11,211 nt of DNA from Geoglobus sp. (GTDB lineage Archaea > Halobacteriota > Archaeoglobi > Archaeoglobales > Archaeoglobaceae), in the NCBI GenBank assembly GCA_015523645.1, contig WAJY01000110.1, positions 1-11,211 on the forward strand, in the 5' to 3' direction. The notes beneath the pieces were generated by a model that ran no database searches, was not told the origin of the DNA, and saw only the letters and a list, made by a program, of their open reading frames with translations. Position 1 is the stretch's first letter. Every line of letters starts with the position of its first letter. The translations under genes and the position numbers were made by a program. Shown here in pieces: positions 1 through 5,862 of this stretch.

Positions 1-600
1 GTCCATGCTCTCAATTGCCGAGATAACTTTCCCATCGAGCTTTCTGCATTCATCATCTGGAAGGTAGTGGTGCATGTCACTAGATGCAATCACAACAAAA
101 CTTCTTCCAGTCTCTTCATAAGCCTTTATTATCTCTTCAGCCACCTCCTTTGAGCTTTCCTCATCCTGCAATCCCATGCATATTGCCACAATTTCGAATT
201 CTTTGTGCAGGTATTGAAGAAAGGGAATCTGAACTTCAAGGCTATGTTCCTCTGCAAATGCCATTTCATCCAGAGCTAATGAGATCTTTGGCATTGCTGA
301 AATGAAGTTTTCATCTGACCTGACACTGCCAATGGGGGTAGACCATTCGTCCTGAGATAGGGCTAGAGGCATACCAAAGCCGGTGTGATTTGGACCAATA
401 ACAACATACGTATCAACATCGGGAACTACCGAATGGACCTTACCTGCTGTTCTCCCAGAATAGATGTATCCGGCGTGTGGTGAAACAATGGCAACAACAT
501 CATCATCTTTTCTCCCATTCTCTGTAAATTCAGATAGCATAGCCAGCAGAGACTCTGGATTTGATGGATAGAATGATCCTGCATACTTCGGATACCTCAT
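1..600 (-). CDS. Memo-family protein (AmmeMemoRadiSam system protein B), 3' end cut off by window edge
   Basis: I translated the reverse strand from the ATG at 600-598: 200 open codons reach the window edge. The N-terminus MRYPKYAGSFYP and the motifs PHAGYIYSG (residues 41-49, His42), GPNHTG (69-74, His72) and SSDMHHY are signatures of the Memo family. In human MEMO1 the corresponding histidines and a later cysteine line a metal-binding pocket in a fold related to class III extradiol dioxygenases; that cysteine would lie in the missing C-terminal part (the family is usually about 260-280 residues). The archaeal role is not settled; the family co-occurs with AMMECR1 and a radical SAM protein, neither of which is visible here. 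The gene is divergent from the NAD-kinase-like gene, and its TATA-like box at 622-629 sits about 25 nt before the ATG, suggesting a leaderless mRNA. Confidence 0.9.
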   Translation of the reverse strand, partial: MRYPKYAGSFYPSNPESLLAMLSEFTENGRKDDDVVAIVSPHAGYIYSGRTAGKVHSVVPDVDTYVVIGPNHTGFGMPLALSQDEWSTPIGSVRSDENFISAMPKISLALDEMAFAEEHSLEVQIPFLQYLHKEFEIVAICMGLQDEESSKEVAEEIIKAYEETGRSFVVIASSDMHHYLPDDECRKLDGKVISAIESMD

Positions 601-636
601 AATGTTAAATATGTCAAAAGCTAAATAAACGTTGTC
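601..636. promoter_or_regulatory. Overlapping divergent promoters in a 36-bp gap
   Basis: The whole gap between the two divergent start codons is 36 bp. A plus-strand TATA-like box TTAAATAT (605-612) is centred about 28 nt before the ATG at 637. A minus-strand box TTTATTTA (622-629 read in reverse) is centred about 25 nt before the ATG at 600. Both distances match archaeal TATA-to-start-site spacing, so both mRNAs should be leaderless. Neither start has a Shine-Dalgarno sequence. The boxes are only 9 bp apart, so two TBP/TFB complexes could hardly bind at once. Confidence 0.6.
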
Positions 637-1515
637 ATGAAGCTGGGAGTGGTTGTCAATCCAAAGGCTGGCAAGGGTGTCGATAAGGAGCTTGTTAGGA
701 GAATTGTAAAAAAGCTTGATCCAGATGAAATTTTGACGGGTCAGGAGGATCTTGGAGAATTTTATCTTGAGAAGGCAGAGGTTGTGGAAGTTGAGAGAAG
801 CTATGATAGATTTGATACCCTGAGACTTGTAAAGGCGCTTGATAGAAGGTGCGATGTCATTGCCGTTTTCGGTGGAGATGGGACGATGAGCGATTCAGCC
901 TCAGCATTTCCAAAAACTCCCTTATTATGCATACCAATGGGCACAACAAATGTCAGTCCGTTGATGTGCGATCCAAACTTCAGGAAACTTAGAGAGGTTG
1001 AGTTTGATGGATTGTATGTGAGAGATTTTGAAAGAGTGGCTTTCAATGATGTTGTTGCAGGTCCTACAATTCTTGCAACCGTGGAAGGAAGGGTTGTTGA
1101 AGTTGATGCTCAGGAGTTCATGAGGGGAAAGCTGAAAAAAGGAAGTCCTTCAAAATTCTACGGGAGAGTAAGGGTTGGAGAGAGAACCGTTGAGGGTGTT
1201 TACGGGAACATATTTGTATCGATGCTTGACAGCAGGTATCTCGGAAAGGGAATATCTGGTGGAGCATCCATATCTGCATTTGTTGGATTCAATTGCCTTG
1301 TAGCTTGCCTTAGCCATACCGTTGTGGTGGCGTCAATGAGCAAGGAGTCCTTGCAAAATCTTGAGCCAATAAAAACAGAGACGATGAGTTTTGATGATAA
1401 GGCTATGATGTATGCTGAAACCGTTATATCTGCAGACGGCAATCCCTTTGCATTAAAGGAGGAGGTGGAAATTGAATTTAAAAAAGGAATTGTGAAGGTT
1501 CTCAAGCCTCTATAA
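637..1515 (+). CDS. NAD kinase superfamily protein, substrate unknown
   Basis: The 292-residue protein opens with an NPKAG turn (residues 8-12), has the GGDGT phosphate-binding motif at 79-83, a proline/glycine loop IPMGTTN at 99-105, an ND pair at 137-138 where NAD kinases have NE/ND, and a late DG (267-268). These are features of the ATP-NAD kinase / diacylglycerol kinase / AcoX-like superfamily. The loop after GGDGT does not look like a standard NAD kinase, so I would not call it the cell's NAD kinase (ppnK) without a search; an AcoX-like or lipid-kinase-like role is possible. The ATG fits a leaderless transcript from the TATA-like box at 605-612. The last 14 nt overlap, tail to tail, the end of the HMA gene. 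Confidence 0.8.
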   Translation: MKLGVVVNPKAGKGVDKELVRRIVKKLDPDEILTGQEDLGEFYLEKAEVVEVERSYDRFDTLRLVKALDRRCDVIAVFGGDGTMSDSASAFPKTPLLCIPMGTTNVSPLMCDPNFRKLREVEFDGLYVRDFERVAFNDVVAGPTILATVEGRVVEVDAQEFMRGKLKKGSPSKFYGRVRVGERTVEGVYGNIFVSMLDSRYLGKGISGGASISAFVGFNCLVACLSHTVVVASMSKESLQNLEPIKTETMSFDDKAMMYAETVISADGNPFALKEEVEIEFKKGIVKVLKPL

Positions 1516-1699
1516 CCCTTGCCTTGTAGCCAAATTTTTCTATCGCCTTGATGTATCTTTCAACATCTCCTTCTATCTCTATTTCCGCTGAGCTCAAGTC
1601 TATTGATAAGACCTCAGCCCCCTCCCTCTTGAGGACATTGTTGACAGTCTTTACACACCCTCCACATGTTAAACCAGAAAGCTCCAGCTTCACCCTCAT
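1502..1699 (-). CDS. Small HMA-domain metallochaperone (CopZ-like)
   Basis: A complete 65-residue protein consisting of one heavy-metal-associated domain. The metal loop GLTCGGC (Cys12, Cys15) has the CxxC pair that binds Cu(I) or a similar soft metal, and the length and hydrophobic pattern suit the beta-alpha-beta-beta-alpha-beta ferredoxin-like fold. The usual Met before the first Cys is Thr here. It lacks the extra N-terminal iron-sulfur domain I recall from Archaeoglobus fulgidus CopZ. It probably carries metal to a P-type ATPase encoded elsewhere. The start is well supported by a strong Shine-Dalgarno sequence just upstream. It is divergent from the Lrp-TRASH regulator, which probably controls it. 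Metal identity (Cu rather than Ag, Zn or Hg) is inferred. Confidence 0.88.
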   Translation of the reverse strand: MRVKLELSGLTCGGCVKTVNNVLKREGAEVLSIDLSSAEIEIEGDVERYIKAIEKFGYKARVIEA

Positions 1700-1700
1700 C

Positions 1701-1710
1701 TGATCACCTC
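1701..1710 (-). promoter_or_regulatory. Strong Shine-Dalgarno sequence of the HMA gene
   Basis: On the minus strand GAGGTGATCA ends directly before the two-base run-in to the ATG at 1699. It matches nearly the full archaeal anti-Shine-Dalgarno, giving about 5 nt between the GAGGTG core and the start. This mRNA must therefore have a leader, unlike most first genes in the window. Confidence 0.75.
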
Positions 1711-1732
1711 TTTTCTAATATGGTGTCAAACA

Positions 1733-1744
1733 TGAAATACTTCA
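1733..1744. promoter_or_regulatory. Candidate operator: 12-bp imperfect palindrome between chaperone and regulator
   Basis: TGAAATACTTCA has perfect 4-bp arms TGAA/TTCA; 10 of 12 positions are symmetric. It lies in the 93-bp divergent gap and overlaps a TATA-like GTATTTCA on the minus strand about 38 nt before the HMA start. That places it where a repressor or activator of the chaperone gene could act. A short palindrome can arise by chance, so this is tentative. Confidence 0.3.
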
Positions 1745-1768
1745 CTCATCACAATTTGTTTCCCAAGG

Positions 1769-1777
1769 TTTAAGTAT
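1769..1777 (+). promoter_or_regulatory. TATA box of the Lrp-TRASH regulator gene
   Basis: TTTAAGTAT is centred at 1773. That is 20 nt before the ATG at 1793 but 26 nt before the second in-frame ATG at 1799, the distance seen for the other leaderless starts here. The same bases in reverse (ATACTTAAA) could also drive the HMA gene with a leader of about 48 nt. Confidence 0.55.
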
Positions 1778-1792
1778 GCTGAACGTATTGTT

Positions 1793-2317
1793 ATGTTTAT
1801 GAAGCTTGATGAATACGATTTAAAGATCCTTGAGCTTCTTTCACACAATTCAAGGCTGAGCTACAGCGAGATAGGAAAACTGCTTGGACTTTCAAGACAG
1901 ACTGTAAAGGCTAGAATTGAGAGGCTTGAGAATGAGGGCATCATTGAAGGATATACCGTAAAGCTTTCAAAGGTTTTTGATGACAGAAGAACATTCTTCA
2001 TCCTGATTAAATCAGACAAGAAGCCTGAAAATTTTGTTGAGCTGTATAAGGTGGGGAAAAGGCTGTATCTTATCAAAATACAGGTTTCAAAACCCGAAGA
2101 ACTTGCTGAATTTGCAGAGGATTTTGAAGTGCTTAGCATAATGCCGGTAATCGATCATGAGAGCAAAATACCATTCAAATCCATGCAGATTCAATTCAGG
2201 TGTGATTATTGTGGAAAGGAGGTTGAGGAGAGTCCGGTTGTTTACAAAAGGCACAACAAAGCCTATCTATTCTGCTGTGAAACGTGTTTGGAGCAGTTCA
2301 AGGAGATAAATTACTGA
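1793..2317 (+). CDS. Lrp-type HTH regulator with C-terminal TRASH metal-sensor domain (CopR-like)
   Basis: The 174-residue protein begins with an Lrp/AsnC winged helix-turn-helix (residues 4-55: LDEYDLKILELL, then GLSRQTVKARIERLENEGII). A short alpha/beta middle region (about 60-125) follows, then a cysteine-rich TRASH domain at 135-170. The cysteines fit the published pattern C-x19-22-C-x3-C: Cys140, x20, Cys161, x3, Cys165, with Cys137 forming a CxxC pair with Cys140. In Sulfolobus and Halobacterium, proteins of this design sense copper and control a chaperone and CopA ATPase. Here the divergent neighbour is an HMA chaperone, so the same job is inferred. ATG 1793 gives the longest protein; ATG 1799 (starting MKLDEYD) fits TATA spacing better and may be the true leaderless start. 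Confidence 0.9.
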   Translation: MFMKLDEYDLKILELLSHNSRLSYSEIGKLLGLSRQTVKARIERLENEGIIEGYTVKLSKVFDDRRTFFILIKSDKKPENFVELYKVGKRLYLIKIQVSKPEELAEFAEDFEVLSIMPVIDHESKIPFKSMQIQFRCDYCGKEVEESPVVYKRHNKAYLFCCETCLEQFKEINY

Positions 2318-2325
2318 TGATAATA

Positions 2326-2333
2326 TTTTAATA
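2326..2333 (+). promoter_or_regulatory. TATA box of the seven-gene operon
   Basis: TTTTAATA is centred 26-27 nt before the ATG at 2356, with no Shine-Dalgarno between, so transcription should begin at or next to the start codon. It lies in the 38-bp gap after the regulator's stop. No comparable TATA box at a gap exists downstream, because every later gene in the run overlaps its predecessor. Confidence 0.6.
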
Positions 2334-2355
2334 CACTTCGAATTAATATTCAAGC

Positions 2356-2916
2356 ATGCTCTTTGAAATTGAGGAGATCAAGAGAAAAAGGAAAAAACTG
2401 GGGATAACTCAGAAGAAGCTTGCAGAGCTTGTTGGTGTAAGTCAGCCACTCATTGCCAGAATTGAAAGCGGAGATCTCGATCCAAAGCTTTCACTGGTAA
2501 AGAAAATATTCGAGGTGCTTGGAGAGTTAGAAGGGAAGGGAATAAATGCAAAGAAGATAATGAACACACCAGTTCTTTCGGTAACACCTGAGGATTTGAT
2601 TGTTGATGTTGTGGATATCATGAGAAAAAATGGTATTTCCCAGCTGCCGGTTATAAAGCATGGGATGAATCTGGGATGCGTAACTGAAAGCTCAATTCTA
2701 AAAATTATAATGGCTAAGGGCATCAATGGAGCCGTGAACATCACGGTGAGGGAGATAATGGAGGATCCGTTGCCCGAAATTTCACCAGCCGAAACCCTTG
2801 AGAGGATCTCAAAAATGCTTTTAAATAACCCAGCATTACTGGTGGTTGAAAATGGTAGGATAATCGGGATAGTTACAAAGCATGATGTGATGAAGGCTTT
2901 GAGGGAGAGAGCATGA
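2356..2916 (+). CDS. XRE-type HTH regulator with two CBS domains
   Basis: The 186-residue protein has a Cro/C1-type helix-turn-helix at residues 5-58 (GITQKKLAELVGVSQPLIARIESG) and two CBS motifs, about 65-120 (MNTPVLSVTPEDLIVDVVDIM) and about 131-183 (VREIMEDPLPEISPAETLERI, IIGIVTKHDVMKAL). A CBS pair usually binds adenosine ligands such as AMP, ATP or S-adenosylmethionine, so the protein probably couples transcription to a nucleotide or SAM level. The family is common in euryarchaea. It leads the operon and may regulate it; target and ligand are inference. Its stop overlaps the next start as ATGA. Confidence 0.9.
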   Translation: MLFEIEEIKRKRKKLGITQKKLAELVGVSQPLIARIESGDLDPKLSLVKKIFEVLGELEGKGINAKKIMNTPVLSVTPEDLIVDVVDIMRKNGISQLPVIKHGMNLGCVTESSILKIIMAKGINGAVNITVREIMEDPLPEISPAETLERISKMLLNNPALLVVENGRIIGIVTKHDVMKALRERA

Positions 2917-3521
2917 ACATCGCCAAGATCTTCTGGCATGGGATGGCGGAGGAGGATAAGATAGAGTACATGTCCAAGTTCAGTGTTGCAGTTATAGGCA
3001 GCAGAATGCTGATGGAGCTTTTATGGAGAGGTGGGGTAGGGTGCGTTAGATACATAGGAGATTTTGTTACGCCCAATGATGCAAGAATAGACTGCACGAT
3101 TCATCCGCTGGAGGCTAATGACTACGATGTTGTTCATCCGATGAGCAGTGACTCATGCGTGATAAGCTATCCATTTCCCGAAGATGTGAAGGAGCTGAAA
3201 AGACAGCTTAAGGGAATAGACGTGATTGTAGCCCATAAACACATGGATGTTGCATCGAGAATAGCTGAGGAGCTTGGATCTCCTTTCATACCAAACATCG
3301 TAACCACCTTTCTTCCAGATGGAGTGAGGTACTGGGAGGTGGAGATTCCAGAGGTGAGATATGATCCGATATCATATGCCCTAACCTGCTCTCTACAAGC
3401 CGGAGAAATACTGAGGATATTCACAGGTTATCACATGCCAACAATAGCTCCAGAGGCATATATAGTCGACACGAGATCTCAATACTATCTGAAGAAGATT
3501 AGACTCAAGGTGAAAGCATGA
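2913..3521 (+). CDS. Degenerate E1/ThiF-like (UBA-fold) protein of unknown function
   Basis: This 202-residue protein resembles ThiF/MoeB/E1 enzymes at both ends. Near the N-terminus a Rossmann strand and turn, KFSVAVIGSRMLMELLWRGG (residues 22-41), is followed by GVGCVRYIGDFV. Near the C-terminus DPISYALTCSLQAGEILRIFTG (151-172) is like the family's helix before the final strands. The ATP-binding glycine loop (GxGGxG) is replaced by GSRMLM, there are no CxxC zinc pairs, and no obvious arginine finger, so adenylating activity is doubtful. It overlaps both neighbours as ATGA (2913-2916, 3518-3521), so it is probably made in step with RFAP synthase and may serve methanopterin synthesis, for example as a partner or scaffold. 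The fold call is moderate; the function is unknown. Confidence 0.65.
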   Translation: MNIAKIFWHGMAEEDKIEYMSKFSVAVIGSRMLMELLWRGGVGCVRYIGDFVTPNDARIDCTIHPLEANDYDVVHPMSSDSCVISYPFPEDVKELKRQLKGIDVIVAHKHMDVASRIAEELGSPFIPNIVTTFLPDGVRYWEVEIPEVRYDPISYALTCSLQAGEILRIFTGYHMPTIAPEAYIVDTRSQYYLKKIRLKVKA

Positions 3522-4456
3522 AAATAAGAACGCCATCGAGAATTCACATCACCCTTATCGATCTCAATGGAAAAATAGGGAGAGTAGATGGTGGTGTTGG
3601 CTTTGCCCTTGAAAATCCCTTCATAAGGATAAGAGCAAAAGAGAGCGATGAAGTTGTTGTTAAGGGTGACTGGGAGAATGTAGATAGATTCAAGGAGGTT
3701 GCTGAGCTTTTTTTTGAGAAATTCAAAAGAGGTATTGAGATAAAAGTTCTTGAAAGCTATCCTTCACATGTGGGTCTTGGAAGTGGAACCCAGATAAGTC
3801 TGGCTGTAGGCAGGGCTTACTGCAAGCTTTACGATATTGATATGACCGACAGAGAGATAGCCAAATTTACTGGAAGAGGCGGGACTTCGGGCATCGGGGT
3901 TGCCGTTTTTGAGTATGGAGGATTTGTTCTGGATGGTGGTCACTCTATTGATGAAAAAGCAAGCTTCATCCCTTCATCTTTCAGCAAAGCTAAGCCTGCG
4001 CCACTTATAGCTAGGCATGATTTCCCAGACTGGGATATCTATCTTTTTCTCCCGAATGTCAAGGGTTTTTACGGGATGGGAGAAAAAGATCTCTTTGAAA
4101 AGAACACGCCATTGCCTATAGAAGAAGTGAGAGAACTCTCTCACATAATCCTGATGAAGCTTTTGCCTTCTGTTGTTGAAAAAAACTTGGATGAATTTGG
4201 AGATTCAATATATAGAATTCAGAATCTTGGATTCAAAAGGGCAGAAATAATGCAGTATGGAAATCTCATATCTGGATTTATAGAGGAGATGCGGGATTAT
4301 GGAGCTGTTGGGATGTCATCTACAGGACCTGCAATATACTTCATAGGCGATTCCGGTGGCTTATCGGTCGGCAAAGACTACTTCCGTGAGAGAGGATACG
4401 GGCTTGAGGTTGTTAAAACCAAGCCCAGAAACAGAGGTGCTGAGATTGAGGTATAA
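3518..4456 (+). CDS. Beta-ribofuranosylaminobenzene 5'-phosphate (RFAP) synthase
   Basis: The enzyme condenses PRPP with p-aminobenzoate (or 4-hydroxybenzoate in some archaea), releasing CO2 and pyrophosphate, in the first committed step of the pterin arm of tetrahydromethanopterin. The 312-residue protein has the GHMP-kinase-like fold. RTPSRIHITLIDLNG opens the first strand, GLGSGTQISLA (86-96) is the phosphate-binding loop, and RGGTSGIGVAVFEYGGFVLDGG (120-141) is strongly conserved in the family. Length fits. A homologue was characterised from Archaeoglobus fulgidus. It starts in an ATGA overlap with the E1-like gene and ends 11 nt inside the Nop5 gene. Presence of this gene implies a C1 pathway using methanopterin. 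Confidence 0.93.
   Translation: MKIRTPSRIHITLIDLNGKIGRVDGGVGFALENPFIRIRAKESDEVVVKGDWENVDRFKEVAELFFEKFKRGIEIKVLESYPSHVGLGSGTQISLAVGRAYCKLYDIDMTDREIAKFTGRGGTSGIGVAVFEYGGFVLDGGHSIDEKASFIPSSFSKAKPAPLIARHDFPDWDIYLFLPNVKGFYGMGEKDLFEKNTPLPIEEVRELSHIILMKLLPSVVEKNLDEFGDSIYRIQNLGFKRAEIMQYGNLISGFIEEMRDYGAVGMSSTGPAIYFIGDSGGLSVGKDYFRERGYGLEVVKTKPRNRGAEIEV
4434..4439 (+). promoter_or_regulatory. Shine-Dalgarno sequence that decides a TTG start for Nop5
   Basis: GAGGTG is followed by a 6-nt spacer and TTG at 4446, almost the same arrangement as before the HMA gene. The alternative GTG at 4437 lies inside this motif and has no ribosome-binding sequence of its own, and the GTG at 4356 would add 30 residues unlike Nop5. 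Confidence 0.6.
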
Positions 4457-5222
4457 ACTTTGGTTTGGGGAGTATGATGACGGAAGTGTAAGAATTAGCG
4501 ATAATCTGAAAAAATCCTTTCTGAATTGCTTCAATTCCGAGCCAATTCCATTTTCAGTGAGTGAGGTTGGCAAAAAGACTTTTGGAGATGAGTATTACTC
4601 GATTCTCAGGAAGGTAGCAATTGAGGTTGCAAGAGAGCTAGTGGAAAGAGAACTCAAAAGGGAGGATAGATACGTTATAGCTCTTGTTAGAGCATTGGAT
4701 GAGATAAATTCATCGGTAAATCTTCTAGAAGAGAAGCTTGAGGAAATCAGAGAAGTGAGAGACGGAAGACTTGCATCGGAGTTTGAAAGGAGAATAGCAA
4801 TTCTCAAGTCTTTCAGGGGAGAGATTGAAAGGGAGATTGAGGAAGTTATGAGGAAAATCGCTCCAAACGTGAGTGAAATAGTCGGGGAAAAACTTGGTGC
4901 AAGGCTTTTAGAAAGGGCTGGAAGTCTGAAAAAACTTGCAGAATTTCCAGCAAGCACTATCCAAGTAATTGGTGCTGAAAAATCACTTTTCAAGGCTTTA
5001 TCCAGATTAAAAAGGGGAAAAAGAGCAAGAACACCCAAACATGGTATTATTTTCCAGCACCCCTTTATAAAAACACTTCCGAGAAGAAAGAGGGGAAAAA
5101 TGGCAAGATTTATGGCTGGAAAGATATCTATAGGAGCAAGAATTGATTATTTCAGGGGAGAGATCAATGAAAAGCTTTCAGAGGAGGTAAGATTGAAGTA
5201 TGAGAGACTTTCAAGGAACTGA
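4446..5222 (+). CDS. Nop5 (Nop56/58-like) protein of the C/D-box RNP
   Basis: Nop5 holds fibrillarin and L7Ae on C/D-box guide RNAs for 2'-O-methylation of rRNA and tRNA. With the TTG start the product is 258 residues. It has an N-terminal fibrillarin-binding domain (1-60, MRYKLWFGEYDDG), a long charged coiled coil (about 85-135) that mediates dimerisation, and a Nop domain (about 135-238). Nop-domain signatures are GARLLERAGSLKKLAEFPAS (151-170), TIQVIGAEKSLFKAL, TPKHGIIFQHP and RGKMARFMAGKISIGARIDYF. It stops soon after the Nop domain and lacks the lysine/glutamate-rich tail of longer archaeal homologues. It overlaps RFAP synthase by 11 nt and fibrillarin by up to 23 nt, so the two partners should be co-translated. 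Confidence 0.93.
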   Translation: MRYKLWFGEYDDGSVRISDNLKKSFLNCFNSEPIPFSVSEVGKKTFGDEYYSILRKVAIEVARELVERELKREDRYVIALVRALDEINSSVNLLEEKLEEIREVRDGRLASEFERRIAILKSFRGEIEREIEEVMRKIAPNVSEIVGEKLGARLLERAGSLKKLAEFPASTIQVIGAEKSLFKALSRLKRGKRARTPKHGIIFQHPFIKTLPRRKRGKMARFMAGKISIGARIDYFRGEINEKLSEEVRLKYERLSRN

Positions 5223-5862
5223 AATTATGCACAACCTGTTCATCGGAAGCTATGATGGGAAAAAAAGGCTCTTTACAAAATCAGGCTATCCTCCTCACTA
5301 CGGTGAGAGAAAAATTGGAGATCTTAGGGAATGGATGCCGCAGAGAAGCAAGCTTGGAGCTTTGTTTCTCAAAGGAAAGATTGTCAGATTTGAGAGAGAT
5401 ATGAAAGTGCTTTACCTGGGATGTGCTAGTGGTACAACCGCAAGCCATCTATCAGATATCATAGACAGAGGAATTTTGTACTGCGTTGAGTATTCTGCAA
5501 AGCCATTTCAGAAGTTTCTGAAACTGGCAATGGAAAGAAAAAACATAATTCCGATATTTGGTGATGCGAGCAAACCAGAAAACTACAGCGGGATAGTTGA
5601 GAAGGTTGATTTCATCTATCAGGACATAGCCCAAAGAAATCAGGTTGAGATATTTGTCAGGAACTTTGAGTTCTTTGGGAGGCAAGGGAGTGAGGGTCTC
5701 ATCTTTGTAAAGGCGAGAAGCATAGATTCTGCCAGAGATCCAGAAGAGGTTTATTCGGACGTTATTGAAAAGCTTGAAAGCCACTTCAAGATACTGAATA
5801 CAGGAGATCTTCTGCCCTATCACAAGGATCACATCTACATACATTCAAGGTGGAGAGGATGA
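5200..5862 (+). CDS. flpA: Fibrillarin-like rRNA/tRNA 2'-O-methyltransferase
   Basis: This is the SAM-dependent 2'-O-ribose methyltransferase of the C/D-box RNP. The 220-residue form has the archaeal fibrillarin N-domain (HYGERK, LREWMPQRSKLGALFLKG at 42-59), SAM motif I VLYLGCASGTTASHLSDI (70-87), the acidic ribose-binding region CVEYSAKPFQ (95-104), GDASKPENY (121-129), FIYQDIAQRNQ with Asp142, and KARSID with Lys171. In motif I the usual GAASGTT is GCASGTT. Start choice is open. ATG 5200 has GGAGGT at 5183-5188, an 11-nt spacer; ATG 5227 gives 211 residues, nearer the length I recall for Archaeoglobus, with a weaker AAGGA 9 nt upstream. The stop overlaps the next ATG as ATGA. Confidence 0.94.
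   Translation: MRDFQGTEIMHNLFIGSYDGKKRLFTKSGYPPHYGERKIGDLREWMPQRSKLGALFLKGKIVRFERDMKVLYLGCASGTTASHLSDIIDRGILYCVEYSAKPFQKFLKLAMERKNIIPIFGDASKPENYSGIVEKVDFIYQDIAQRNQVEIFVRNFEFFGRQGSEGLIFVKARSIDSARDPEEVYSDVIEKLESHFKILNTGDLLPYHKDHIYIHSRWRG

Noticed and set aside
84..305. Plus-strand open frame opposite the Memo gene (73 codons)
   Set aside because: The reverse strand encodes Memo without interruption, including conserved motifs; this frame is a shadow.
2442..2939. Long open frame on the minus strand across the XRE-CBS gene (165 codons)
   Set aside because: It is antisense to a protein with clear HTH and CBS domains, its translation is Ser/Phe/Ile-rich with no recognisable motif, and it has no ribosome-binding site.
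4356..4445. N-terminal extension of Nop5 from GTG 4356
   Set aside because: It overlaps RFAP synthase by about 100 nt, adds residues unlike Nop5, and lacks a Shine-Dalgarno sequence.
4595..5038. Minus-strand open frame opposite Nop5 (147 codons)
   Set aside because: Antisense to the conserved Nop domain and coiled coil; the Ser/Leu-rich product is what the complement of Glu/Arg/Lys-rich coding sequence gives.
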